Source: Desulfofustis sp. (GTDB lineage: Bacteria; Desulfobacterota; Desulfobulbia; Desulfobulbales; Desulfocapsaceae). From it: 5,331 bases of DNA. Made by a program: the position numbers and the translations under genes. Positions 1-5,001 of the stretch are shown one piece after another. How positions within the stretch are numbered: the stretch's first letter is position 1; the number at the start of each line of letters is the position of its first letter. The notes under the pieces were generated by a model. That model saw nothing but the letters and a program-made list of their open reading frames with translations, had not been told where the DNA came from and did no database searches. Where the stretch lies: assembly GCA_029287755.1 (NCBI GenBank), contig JARFQM010000108.1, forward strand, positions 1 through 5,331, written 5' to 3'.

Positions 1-104
1 CTGGCCACACCGAGCAAAACCACCAGCCCCTGTTGGATCGCACCAACCGTTTGTCCGTCAACACGAACAGACGCGTCACTGACCCTCTGGACAACGGCTC
101 TCAT
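1..104 (-). CDS. dtd: D-aminoacyl-tRNA deacylase, 5' part only (runs off left edge)
   Basis: This is the start of a gene read leftwards from an ATG at 104-102; 34 codons are inside the window and the rest lies outside. The translation begins [17 protein letters not shown] and continues to GLVVLLGVA, which is the characteristic N-terminus of Dtd (family length about 145-150 aa). Dtd is a cytoplasmic homodimer that hydrolyses D-amino acids (and glycine mischarged on tRNA-Ala) from tRNA, preventing their entry into protein. The catalytic C-terminal motifs are outside the window, so activity cannot be judged. The start overlaps the nfo stop by 4 nt (ATGA), and a GGGAGAA stretch about 8 nt upstream inside nfo can serve as ribosome binding site. 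This predicts co-translation with nfo. Identification rests on the N-terminal match only, but that match is distinctive. Confidence 0.9.
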   Translation of the reverse strand, partial: MRAVVQRVSDASVRVDGQTVGAIQQGLVVLLGVA

Positions 105-958
105 CTGTGCGGTTCTCCCGCCAATTGCCGCAGAAGGGAGAGGTTGGCACGGTCCATCTCGCCATCATCGCCCTTCGGGGTTTCCAGGACCATGGGGATT
201 TCGACAAAACGTTGATCCTGCATCAGGCAGGCAAAGCCGGTGCGGCCGATGGTTCCCTGGCCTATATGAGTATGCCGATCGACTTTGCTGCCGCAGGGCT
301 TCAGGCAGTCATTGAGATGGAACGCCTTGAGCTTGTCGAAACCGATCAAGCGATCGAATTCGGTCATGACCCGTGCATAGCTTTCTGCGGAAGACAGGTC
401 GTATCCTGCGGTGTGGGCATGGCAGGTGTCGAAACAGATGCCGAACCGCTGTTCGTCGAAACCCTCCAAGAGTGCCGCGAGATGGGCAAAGTCGCCTCCC
501 AGGTAACTGCCCTGGCCGGCAGTGTTCTCCAGCAAGAGCCTGACTTGTGGCGGGCTCTCCGGCAAAATTTCACGAAAGGCCTGGCGGATTCTCTCCAGGC
601 CGACATCGACCCCGCTGCCAAGATGTGCCCCGGGGTGCATGACCAGGTCGGTAATGCCGAGTTGGGCACAACGGCACAATTCATCGCGCAGGGCAGCCTT
701 GGATTTTTCCCAGACCCCGCCTTTCGGAGAGGCCAGGTTGATCAGGTAGGCGTCGTGGGCGATGACCGGACCGATGCCGCTCTCCTGCCAGGTTTGGCGG
801 AAGGTCGCTGCTTCTGTCTCGGTAATGGGCCTGGCCTGCCAGCGGTTGGCGTTCTTGGTGAAAATCTGCAGGGCCGTGCAACCGACGTCAAGGCCATTGG
901 CAAAAGCCTTCTCCAGACCACCGGCAACCGAGACGTGTGCACCGAGTAAACGGATCAT
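101..958 (-). CDS. nfo: Deoxyribonuclease IV / endonuclease IV (AP endonuclease)
   Basis: Zinc-dependent TIM-barrel AP endonuclease of base-excision repair. It cuts DNA 5' to abasic sites and removes blocked 3' ends left by oxidative damage. The protein has 285 aa, the normal size for the family. All nine expected metal ligands are visible: H68 (AHDAY), H108 (MHPGAHLG), E144 (ENTAGQG), D177 and H180 ([12 protein letters not shown]), H214 (FHLND), D227 and H229 ([10 protein letters not shown]) and E259 (ETPKGDDG). GAHVS near the N-terminus is also family-typical. No truncation or missing residue is seen, so an active enzyme is expected. The ATG at 958-956 overlaps the stop of the upstream nucleotidase by one base (TAATG), and the stop overlaps the dtd start. 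It therefore sits in the middle of a tightly coupled operon. The ribosome binding site is weak, consistent with translational coupling. Confidence 0.97.
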   Translation of the reverse strand: MIRLLGAHVSVAGGLEKAFANGLDVGCTALQIFTKNANRWQARPITETEAATFRQTWQESGIGPVIAHDAYLINLASPKGGVWEKSKAALRDELCRCAQLGITDLVMHPGAHLGSGVDVGLERIRQAFREILPESPPQVRLLLENTAGQGSYLGGDFAHLAALLEGFDEQRFGICFDTCHAHTAGYDLSSAESYARVMTEFDRLIGFDKLKAFHLNDCLKPCGSKVDRHTHIGQGTIGRTGFACLMQDQRFVEIPMVLETPKGDDGEMDRANLSLLRQLAGEPHR

Positions 959-1593
959 TACGCCCGGTCCCAGAATCTCAACCCGACATTGACTTGTCTG
1001 GCGCTGTCGAGGTGCACATCGACAAAATCGGGGGTCTGCCCGTCGCCGACCAGGATCGTGCCCATGCCGAGCTTTTTCGCGGTCTGCAGATTTTGTCGAG
1101 AGTCTTCAATCATGATGCAGTGTTCAGGGGACGTCCCGAGTTTTTCCAGCACCGCAAGATAGGGCTCCGGCCAGGGTTTCGGCAGGTACGCGGCGACGCG
1201 GATATCGTAAACGTCTTCAAAGATATCCTCGATGCCGAGCGCCGATAGCACCCGGCTGGCGTGGCAGGTCGAACCGTTGGTAAAAACCGCCTTGCGTTGC
1301 GGCAGGGCATCAAGGGTATCACGCAGGATTGGATCGGGTCCCAGCCTGGAGCTGACATCGACGTCGTGAACGTAAAGCAGGTAGTCTTCCGGGTCGACGC
1401 CGTAATGGCGGATCAGACCTTGCAGGGTGACCCCGTAAAGCCGCCAGTATTCCCGGCGCAGAGCATCAACGTCCGGTGCCGGGATGCCGACAATCTCGGT
1501 CATGTAGCGATTTATGCGCACATCGATCAGGCCGAACAGGTGCTTTTCTGCCGGATAGAGGGTGTTGTCAAGATCGAAAATCAGAACGTCCAT
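958..1593 (-). CDS. HAD-superfamily pyrimidine 5'-nucleotidase (SDT1/YjjG-like)
   Basis: A 211-aa HAD phosphatase predicted to dephosphorylate pyrimidine nucleoside monophosphates in the cytoplasm. All four HAD motifs are present. Motif I is DLDNTLYP, with nucleophile D7 and acid/base D9. Motif II is FTNGS (T105, N106). Motif III is the lysine in LPKPWPEPY (K139). Motif IV is MIEDSRQNL (E163, D164). The helical cap lies between motifs I and II (subclass I cap), and the DLDNTLYP plus YDI...PKP pattern is that of the pyrimidine 5'-nucleotidase branch rather than phosphoglycolate phosphatases. Substrate is inferred from family; house-cleaning of modified pyrimidine nucleotides, as for YjjG, is plausible. 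The ATG at 1593 is the only sensible start because motif I begins at residue 7, yet no clear Shine-Dalgarno precedes it. The inverted-repeat element ends only 14 nt upstream. The stop overlaps the nfo start (TAATG). Confidence 0.9.
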   Translation of the reverse strand: MDVLIFDLDNTLYPAEKHLFGLIDVRINRYMTEIVGIPAPDVDALRREYWRLYGVTLQGLIRHYGVDPEDYLLYVHDVDVSSRLGPDPILRDTLDALPQRKAVFTNGSTCHASRVLSALGIEDIFEDVYDIRVAAYLPKPWPEPYLAVLEKLGTSPEHCIMIEDSRQNLQTAKKLGMGTILVGDGQTPDFVDVHLDSARQVNVGLRFWDRA

Positions 1594-1607
1594 GGAGTTT
1601 ATTCTCA

Positions 1608-1705
1608 GCCGCTAAGACACAAAGACTCTAAGGGTTAAGCAGCACGGTGAATTATTTTTTTAAACAATAAAATGCTTTTCCCTCGTGTCTTAGTGTCTTG
1701 GTGGC
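1608..1705. repeat. Interspersed-type element: 26-27 bp imperfect inverted repeats around an AT-rich core
   Basis: The left arm (1608-1634, beginning GCCGCTAAGACAC) and the reverse complement of the right arm (1680-1705, beginning GCCACCAAGACAC) match over nearly their whole length with a few substitutions and one 1-nt gap. Each arm carries short internal repeats of the type AAGACAC. The 45-nt core is AT-rich, including a run of seven T. The element fills most of the space between dapF and the nucleotidase gene. It could fold as a long hairpin in RNA or as a cruciform in DNA. It is not followed by a T-run on the minus strand, so it is not a standard intrinsic terminator, although it may act as an attenuator or RNA-stability element. 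The structure resembles MITE/REP-like dispersed repeats; copy number cannot be judged from one window. Confidence 0.7.
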
Positions 1706-1751
1706 CCGTTAATGAATGAATAAGAAGAGCTAACATGTCGCGTTCAGGCTT

Positions 1752-2591
1752 TTATCTTGGAATATACTCCCCGCTGAACACTTCCGCTGCCGGACCGGTC
1801 ATGAACACATCGCCCTTGCCGTCCCATTCCATTTCGAGGTCGCCGCCGGTCAGGTGATTGAGCAGTGTCCCCTCGGTGCGGCCGGTCAGGACACCGGCCA
1901 CGGTGACCGCCGCGGCGCCGGTGCCGCAGGCCAGGGTCTCTCCGGCGCCGCGCTCCCAGGTCCTTTGGCAGACTTCATTCGGCGTGCTGATTTCGACGAA
2001 TTCGACATTGATTCGCCTGGGGAAGAGCTCGTGGTTTTCGATCGCGTAGCCGTATTTTTTCACCGCGAAGTTCTCCAGGTCGTCGACAAAAATGACGCAG
2101 TGCGGGTTGCCCATCGATACACAGGTGACCTGGAAGGTCCGGTCGAGGATTTCCAGGGCCATGTTGATCACCTGCTCGTCGGCCGGGCCGACCATCTGCA
2201 GGTCGCCCCGGGTCAGCCGCGGACTGCCCATGTTGACCCGGACCTTGTCGATATGCTCACGTTCGTTGGGGAACATCGTCAGCGGCAGGTTGCCGGCGCC
2301 GGTCTCGATGGTGATCTCTGTCCGGTCGACCAGGCCGTGGTCGAACGCATACTTGGCGACACAGCGAACGCCGTTGCCGCACATCTCCGCTTCGCTGCCG
2401 TCGGCGTTGAAGATGCGCATCTTGACATCGGCCTGTTTGGATGGCTCGATCAGAATCATGCCGTCGCCACCGACACCGAAGTTCCGGTCGCTGATCTCAC
2501 GTGCCAGGCTTTCCGGATCCTCGACCGTCTGCCGGAAGCAATCGATATAGACGTAGTCGTTGCCAGCGCCATGCATCTTGACGAATTTCAT
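1752..2591 (-). CDS. dapF: Diaminopimelate epimerase
   Basis: PLP-independent racemase converting LL-diaminopimelate to the meso form for lysine and peptidoglycan synthesis. With the ATG at 2591 the protein is 279 aa, normal for the family, and begins MKFVKMHGAGNDYVY, the classic DapF N-terminus. The two catalytic cysteines are in their signature motifs: C71 in MCGNGVRC and C222 in ACGTGAAA. Substrate-binding residues are visible as N11 (GAGND), N62 (FNADGSE), N162 (MGNPH), N194 (RINVEF) and E213/R214 (WERGAGE). The frame stays open to a GTG at 2603, but that codon lies inside the Shine-Dalgarno sequence, so the ATG is preferred. A near-consensus promoter lies just upstream. The gene is separated from the nucleotidase by the inverted-repeat element. 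It is divergent from the tautomerase gene. Confidence 0.98.
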   Translation of the reverse strand: MKFVKMHGAGNDYVYIDCFRQTVEDPESLAREISDRNFGVGGDGMILIEPSKQADVKMRIFNADGSEAEMCGNGVRCVAKYAFDHGLVDRTEITIETGAGNLPLTMFPNEREHIDKVRVNMGSPRLTRGDLQMVGPADEQVINMALEILDRTFQVTCVSMGNPHCVIFVDDLENFAVKKYGYAIENHELFPRRINVEFVEISTPNEVCQRTWERGAGETLACGTGAAAVTVAGVLTGRTEGTLLNHLTGGDLEMEWDGKGDVFMTGPAAEVFSGEYIPR

Positions 2592-2596
2592 AGTTG

Positions 2597-2604
2597 CCCT
2601 CACC
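2597..2604 (-). promoter_or_regulatory. Ribosome binding site of dapF, decides the start
   Basis: On the minus strand GGTGAGGG precedes the ATG at 2591 by 5 nt (8 nt from GGTGA). It is complementary to the 16S rRNA tail. The alternative GTG start at 2603 is part of this site and has no comparable site of its own, so translation most likely begins at 2591. Confidence 0.75.
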
Positions 2605-2629
2605 AGTTGTTATCCCCTGTCAGATTTTT

Positions 2630-2658
2630 ATTATAGGGGGAAAGGTTTTCCGTCACAA
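2630..2658 (-). promoter_or_regulatory. Sigma70-type promoter for dapF
   Basis: Read on the minus strand there is a -35 TTGTGA (2658-2653, 4 of 6 matches) and a perfect -10 TATAAT (2635-2630), separated by exactly 17 bp. Transcription would begin near 2623, giving a leader of roughly 30 nt that contains the dapF ribosome binding site. A CCCCC/GGGG pair brackets the -10 region (2636-2640 and 2613-2616); it may be incidental. Confidence 0.75.
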
Positions 2659-2665
2659 CCATGCA

Positions 2666-2693
2666 TTGCCGATCTGGCATGCTCTGTTATGCT
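2666..2693 (+). promoter_or_regulatory. Weak candidate promoter for the tautomerase gene
   Basis: A TTGCCG (2666-2671) and a TATGCT (2688-2693) are spaced 16 bp apart on the plus strand, back to back with the dapF promoter. Both hexamers are poor matches. The -35 element overlaps an imperfect inverted repeat, GCATTGCC/GGCATGC (2663-2682), which could be an operator. A short CCCCG/CGGGG stem (2710-2714 with 2725-2729) lies in the predicted leader. Support is modest. Confidence 0.35.
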
Positions 2694-2750
2694 AAACAAC
2701 AATAAAACTCCCCGTGCCACAGATCGGGGACTCAAGCAAAGGAGCCAAGC

Positions 2751-3143
2751 ATGCCGCATCTTCAATTCGAGTTCAATTTCACTCCGGAAGGTGGCGAAAA
2801 GGCCGCATTTGCCGATGCTGTGCGGAACCATTTTGCCACGATCATGAGCACCGGGACCGACCATATCGGCATCACCTTCCGCTGCTATACGCAAGATGAC
2901 CTGGTCTTCGGCCGGGCCGGAGAAGGGCCGATCGCCTTTCTCAACGCAGATATCAGACTGGGTCGCACGGCCGATCAGAAACGTCGCCTGGCGCTGGCAA
3001 TCATGGATGAGATCAGCGCCCGGTGGAAAATGGCCAGGGAAAGCATCTATATCGTCTATACCGAACACGATGGCCCGGATTTCCAGTTGAGTGACCGGGT
3101 CCTGCCCTCCTGGCAGGCCGGGGAGGACCCGCTCAGCGATTAG
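2751..3143 (+). CDS. Tautomerase-superfamily protein, 5-carboxymethyl-2-hydroxymuconate isomerase-like
   Basis: A 130-aa cytoplasmic protein starting MPHLQFEF. Pro2, which becomes the N-terminal catalytic base after Met removal in this superfamily, is preserved. The middle (residues 62-91, with FLNADIRLGR at 62-71, then helix QKRRLALAIMDEI) has the strand-GR-helix pattern of the second beta-alpha-beta unit. The C-terminus (IVYTEHDGPDFQLSD, then LPSWQAGEDPL) resembles the CHMI/HpaF type, whose usual length is about 115-130 aa. Family members isomerise unsaturated keto acids during breakdown of homoprotocatechuate and related aromatics. No other aromatic-degradation genes are nearby, so the real substrate is unknown and the name should not be taken as pathway evidence. 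The start is well supported: AAAGGAG at 2738-2744 lies 6 nt before the ATG. It is transcribed divergently from dapF and is probably monocistronic or followed by a separately promoted pair. Confidence 0.8.
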   Translation: MPHLQFEFNFTPEGGEKAAFADAVRNHFATIMSTGTDHIGITFRCYTQDDLVFGRAGEGPIAFLNADIRLGRTADQKRRLALAIMDEISARWKMARESIYIVYTEHDGPDFQLSDRVLPSWQAGEDPLSD

Positions 3144-3181
3144 TTGAGAAGGTGCGCAGGCGGTTTTAATCTTCTACCTGC

Positions 3182-3210
3182 TTGCCAAACAGGGACCTCG
3201 GCGTGATAAT
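3182..3210 (+). promoter_or_regulatory. Sigma70-type promoter for the 73-aa protein and MBL hydrolase genes
   Basis: TTGCCA (3182-3187, 5 of 6 to consensus) and GATAAT (3205-3210, 5 of 6) are separated by 17 bp. Initiation near 3217-3219 would leave a leader of about 35 nt before the ATG at 3253. If this promoter is real, the in-frame ATG at 3217 falls at the transcription start and cannot be the translation start. An imperfect stem (about 3151-3160 with 3177-3186) just upstream may separate this unit from the tautomerase gene, but it is too mismatched to call a terminator. Confidence 0.65.
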
Positions 3211-3252
3211 GAACAGGTGGCAGAATGGCCCGATTTGTTACAGGAGATGATC

Positions 3253-3474
3253 ATGGCGTTTAATCTGAAAACCAAAGTCTGGCAGACCGGTGCACTGGAC
3301 TGGTGGGCCATGCTTGGTAACGAAGATGTCTACCTGGGGAGCCGGGAATTCCCCATGCCACCGGAAGAAGGTGACGAATGGCACGTGAAAAAGACCGGCG
3401 ACCTGTTCAAAATTATCGATGGTGAAATCCGCAAAGTCGGCAACAAGCCGCATACAGAAGCACCATGGATGTGA
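3253..3474 (+). CDS. Small Trp-rich protein of unknown function, coupled to the MBL hydrolase
   Basis: A 73-aa protein that I do not recognise. The chosen ATG at 3253 has an AGGAG site at 3242-3246 with 6-nt spacing; an in-frame ATG 36 nt upstream would add 12 residues but lacks a good site and coincides with the predicted transcription start. The sequence is soluble-looking, with no signal peptide or membrane segment. It is unusually rich in tryptophan (W10, W17, W18, W43, W72) and has an acidic/proline middle (FPMPPEEGDEW) and a strand-like LFKIIDGEIRKVG near the end. The size and pattern could suit a small beta-sheet binding domain, but this is only an impression. Its last 10 bases overlap the start of the MBL hydrolase gene, so the two are probably co-translated and functionally linked. 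It is likely a real gene given site, promoter and overlap. Confidence 0.7.
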   Translation: MAFNLKTKVWQTGALDWWAMLGNEDVYLGSREFPMPPEEGDEWHVKKTGDLFKIIDGEIRKVGNKPHTEAPWM

Positions 3475-4088
3475 ATGCTTGCGAAATTGTCCAGATCCCG
3501 GTTGCCGGCTCCGATAATTTTTCCTACCTGGTGATCTGCCCGGAAACCGGCAAGGCTTTTGGTGTCGACCCTGGAGTCTCGCCGGAGTGCCTGCTGCAGG
3601 TTGTCAGGGAGCGTGGCGTGACCCTTGAAGTGTTGGGCAACACGCACGGTCACGGTGACCATGTCGCCGGCAACCAAGAGGTCATCAGGGCGACCGGGGC
3701 CAAGCTGGCAGCAAGTCCTATCGATGTGCCGGATCCGGATATCCCCTTGGCTGAAGGCAGCCGCATCGAGGTCGGCAAGCTGACGATCGAGGTCCTGCAT
3801 ACGCCCGGGCACAGCCCCGGGGCGGTTGTCTTCAACCCACCGGGGGCGCTGATTACCGGGGACACCCTGTTTGTCACGCGTTGCGGGCGCGCCGATTTGC
3901 GCAACGGAGACCCGGCCGCCCTTTACCACAGCCTGCTGCGTTTGGCGGCTTTTCCGCCGGAAACAAAGGTTTTCCCGGGTCACGACTACGGGCCGAAGCC
4001 GAACTCAACAATCGCCTATGAGCGGCAGCACAACGAATACATCAAGTGCCCCGACCTGGAGAGCTTTATCAAGCTGAGGATGGGATAA
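3465..4088 (+). CDS. MBL-fold metallo-hydrolase, ETHE1/glyoxalase II-like
   Basis: A 207-aa single-domain metallo-beta-lactamase-fold enzyme. The full metal-binding set is visible: THGHGDHVAGN gives H61, H63, D65 and H66; TPGHSPG gives H116; TGDTLF gives D133; and PGHDYG gives H173. The stretch TRCGRADLRNGDPAALYHSL after D133 and the ending with GHDYG, then an ST..YER pattern, resemble ETHE1-type persulfide dioxygenases (CGR-D signature, GSH persulfide to sulfite). It lacks the long C-terminal helical domain that classical GloB uses to bind glutathione thioesters. A persulfide dioxygenase or a related thioester hydrolase is therefore the best inference; the exact substrate is unproven. The ATG at 3465 lies within the end of the preceding small gene (10-nt overlap) and has only a weak ribosome binding site, implying translational coupling. 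A strong hairpin follows about 45 nt after the stop. Confidence 0.88.
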   Translation: MDVNACEIVQIPVAGSDNFSYLVICPETGKAFGVDPGVSPECLLQVVRERGVTLEVLGNTHGHGDHVAGNQEVIRATGAKLAASPIDVPDPDIPLAEGSRIEVGKLTIEVLHTPGHSPGAVVFNPPGALITGDTLFVTRCGRADLRNGDPAALYHSLLRLAAFPPETKVFPGHDYGPKPNSTIAYERQHNEYIKCPDLESFIKLRMG

Positions 4089-4132
4089 AATCGGGGCAGC
4101 GGACAGTGGCCCGGGGGCTGGGAAAATCATAG

Positions 4133-4179
4133 ATACCAAGCGGGGAGAGGAATGATTTCCTTTCCCCGCGGTATTGTTT
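4133..4179 (+). terminator. Rho-independent terminator after the MBL hydrolase gene
   Basis: A 13-bp stem (4140-4152 with 4157-4169, GCGGGGAGAGGAA against TTCCTTTCCCCGC, with a single G-U wobble) closes on a 4-nt TGAT loop. A further 5-bp stem, ATACC with GGTAT (4133-4137, 4170-4174), extends it across a 2-nt AA bulge. The tail TTGTTTC is T-rich but interrupted. Position 45 nt after the MBL stop fits transcription termination of that operon. The stem is also nearly symmetrical in the other direction, but no T-run serves the minus strand. Confidence 0.75.
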
Positions 4180-4408
4180 CGGCGGCTGATTCTACTTCGG
4201 TTTTTGGTTTGGTTTGCTTCGACGAAACCGGGTACTGGCTAGGTTCCAGAGAAATTTAGTGTCCTGAAAGTCCCAAGCTAATAGAAGAATTGCTGCAGAC
4301 ATCACTCATAAGAAAATCTGCATAGAGTGTCTCGGGAGCGGGGTTTATGGGAATTTTGAAGAATTTTAAGGGTGGCTGGCGGACATACGGATCATTATTG
4401 CTGAGAGG
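4180..4408. other. Intergenic stretch without a convincing gene
   Basis: Between the hairpin and the first palindromic repeat I see no gene with family resemblance, no tRNA-like cloverleaf and no clear promoter. A 31-codon plus-strand frame (4347-4442, MGILKNFKGGWRTYG and onward) exists but has only a loose G-rich upstream sequence and runs through the palindrome, so it is not called. The stretch is visibly more AT-rich than the genes to the left. A 15-bp segment at 4382-4396 recurs at 4430-4444 with 13 matches. Confidence 0.5.
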
Positions 4409-4438
4409 TGTGTCAGTTACCCTGGTGTTGACATACAG
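4409..4438 (+). repeat. Palindromic REP-like sequence, left bracket of the TA module
   Basis: TGTCA at 4411-4415 and TGACA at 4429-4433 form an imperfect palindrome around ACC/GGT. The reverse complement of this segment begins CTGTATGTCAACACC and closely matches the segment at 5002-5028, which begins CTGTGTCAACACC. The two copies therefore stand in opposite orientation on either side of the antitoxin/toxin pair. This copy ends only 5 nt from the toxin stop codon, so it might also act as a 3' hairpin of the toxin mRNA. Confidence 0.55.
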
Positions 4439-4443
4439 ATGAT

Positions 4444-4719
4444 TTAGCTGCGCCTCAGATAAATCTCTCTCCGATGTCCAATGGCTAAAGCTAAAACAAC
4501 AAGTTGCTTATCCTGAATTTCGCAAATAACCCTGTAGTCCCCAATGCGATAACGCCACAGACCAGCCCTTTCCCCACGCAAGGGTTCTCCAAAATGCCTG
4601 GGGTTCTTACACCCTTCAATACGATCTTCAAGCCAGTCGAGAAGCCGTTTTTGTATAGGCTTGTCTAGCTTGCGAAGTTGCTTCTCGGCATAGTCGCTCA
4701 CCTCAACTGTCCAAGCCAA
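4444..4719 (-). CDS. RelE/ParE-superfamily toxin (type II TA), TTG start
   Basis: A 91-aa basic protein with the RelE fold signature: an N-terminal strand (WTVEVSD), two helices with YAEKQLRKLDKPIQKRLLDWL, then LRGERAGLWRYRIGDYRVICEI and LVVLALAIGHRREIY. Candidate active residues by position are R56, R63, R83/R84 and Y87, matching the Arg/Tyr pattern of RelE-type mRNA interferases that cut mRNA in the ribosomal A site; a gyrase-type ParE activity is less likely. The start must be TTG at 4719: there is an in-frame stop four codons upstream, and no internal ATG exists. A GAGGA site lies about 7 nt before the TTG. The first 17 nt overlap the end of the antitoxin gene, so the toxin is translated from the same message. 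The poor start codon would keep toxin output below antitoxin. Confidence 0.9.
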   Translation of the reverse strand: MAWTVEVSDYAEKQLRKLDKPIQKRLLDWLEDRIEGCKNPRHFGEPLRGERAGLWRYRIGDYRVICEIQDKQLVVLALAIGHRREIYLRRS

Positions 4720-4915
4720 GGTCTTTCCTCAAATCTTTGAGAGATTTACTGCTGCGAGTCTCTGCCAGGGCCTGTTTCGCTAGCTCGAGATCTTCGTTGT
4801 CTTCCAGGTAGCGTACAATCGCTTCACGCACCACGGCGCTTCGATTGCTGCCTTTGGATTTAGCTAGCAAATCAATCTCTTGTTCTAAATCTTTTTCCAA
4901 TCTAATGGCGAACAT
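4703..4915 (-). CDS. Ribbon-helix-helix antitoxin (RelB/CopG type)
   Basis: A 70-aa protein beginning MFAIRLEKDLEQEID. The first 40 residues have the ribbon-helix-helix pattern: a short strand (FAIRLEKD), helix DLLAKSKG, turn SNRSAVVREAIVRYLED. This domain dimerises and binds the operator of its own gene. The C-terminal half (LAKQALAETRSSKSLKDLRKDLGLDS) is a charged, helical tail of the type that wraps and neutralises RelE toxins. The ATG at 4915 is preferred over an in-frame ATG at 4927 because the GGAGG site at 4921-4925 lies between them, 5 nt before 4915. The gene lies upstream of and overlaps the toxin by 17 nt, the usual antitoxin-first order. The complex probably represses the promoter just upstream. 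Confidence 0.9.
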   Translation of the reverse strand: MFAIRLEKDLEQEIDLLAKSKGSNRSAVVREAIVRYLEDNEDLELAKQALAETRSSKSLKDLRKDLGLDS

Positions 4916-4920
4916 AAGTG

Positions 4921-4925
4921 CCTCC
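4921..4925 (-). promoter_or_regulatory. Ribosome binding site of the antitoxin, decides the start
   Basis: GGAGG on the minus strand, 5 nt before the ATG at 4915. It overlaps the codons following the alternative ATG at 4927, which has no such site, so the shorter 70-aa reading is preferred. Confidence 0.75.
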
Positions 4926-4933
4926 ATAAATTC

Positions 4934-4950
4934 GTATTACATTGTATAAC
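4934..4950. promoter_or_regulatory. Possible antitoxin operator: two 7-bp repeats one helical turn apart
   Basis: GTATTAC (4934-4940) and GTATAAC (4944-4950) are direct repeats with 6 of 7 identity at a 10-bp period, covering the -10 region of the TA promoter. The second overlaps a small TTGT/ACAA palindrome (4942-4952). Ribbon-helix-helix repressors commonly bind such phased half-sites; binding here is inferred from position and spacing only. Confidence 0.4.
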
Positions 4951-4970
4951 AAAAGGCGGTGACTATTCAA
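4941..4970 (-). promoter_or_regulatory. Promoter of the antitoxin/toxin operon
   Basis: On the minus strand a -35 TTGAAT (4970-4965, 4 of 6) and a -10 TACAAT (4946-4941, 5 of 6) are separated by 18 bp. An overlapping TATACA with 16-bp spacing is an alternative -10. Initiation near 4934 would give a leader of about 20 nt carrying the GGAGG site. Confidence 0.6.
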
Positions 4971-5001
4971 CGAGAAAAGGTTGGTAGGGGTTGATGCGCT
5001 T

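Noticed and set aside
107..949. Long plus-strand open frame of 280 codons opposite nfo
   Set aside because: It is the mirror of nfo, whose protein has every expected metal ligand; the plus-strand product shows no family resemblance and no ribosome binding site was evident.
1608..1705. CRISPR array or intrinsic terminator
   Set aside because: There are only two arms in inverted orientation with no regular spacers, and no T-run follows the stem on the strand that is transcribed.
1854..2636. Plus-strand open frame of 260 codons opposite dapF
   Set aside because: Antisense shadow of dapF, caused by high GC at third positions; dapF has both catalytic cysteine motifs and its own promoter.
2752..3068. 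Minus-strand frame opposite the tautomerase gene (part of a longer open frame to 2631)
   Set aside because: Antisense to a gene with strong start context and tautomerase features, and it would run through the dapF promoter.
3330..3983. Minus-strand open frame of 217 codons opposite the small gene and MBL gene
   Set aside because: Shadow of the MBL gene; product resembles nothing and crosses a well-supported gene junction.
4347..4442. 31-aa plus-strand frame (MGILKNFKGGWRTYG...) in the intergenic stretch
   Set aside because: Start context is only loosely G-rich, it runs through the palindromic repeat, and no family resemblance is seen; too weak to annotate.
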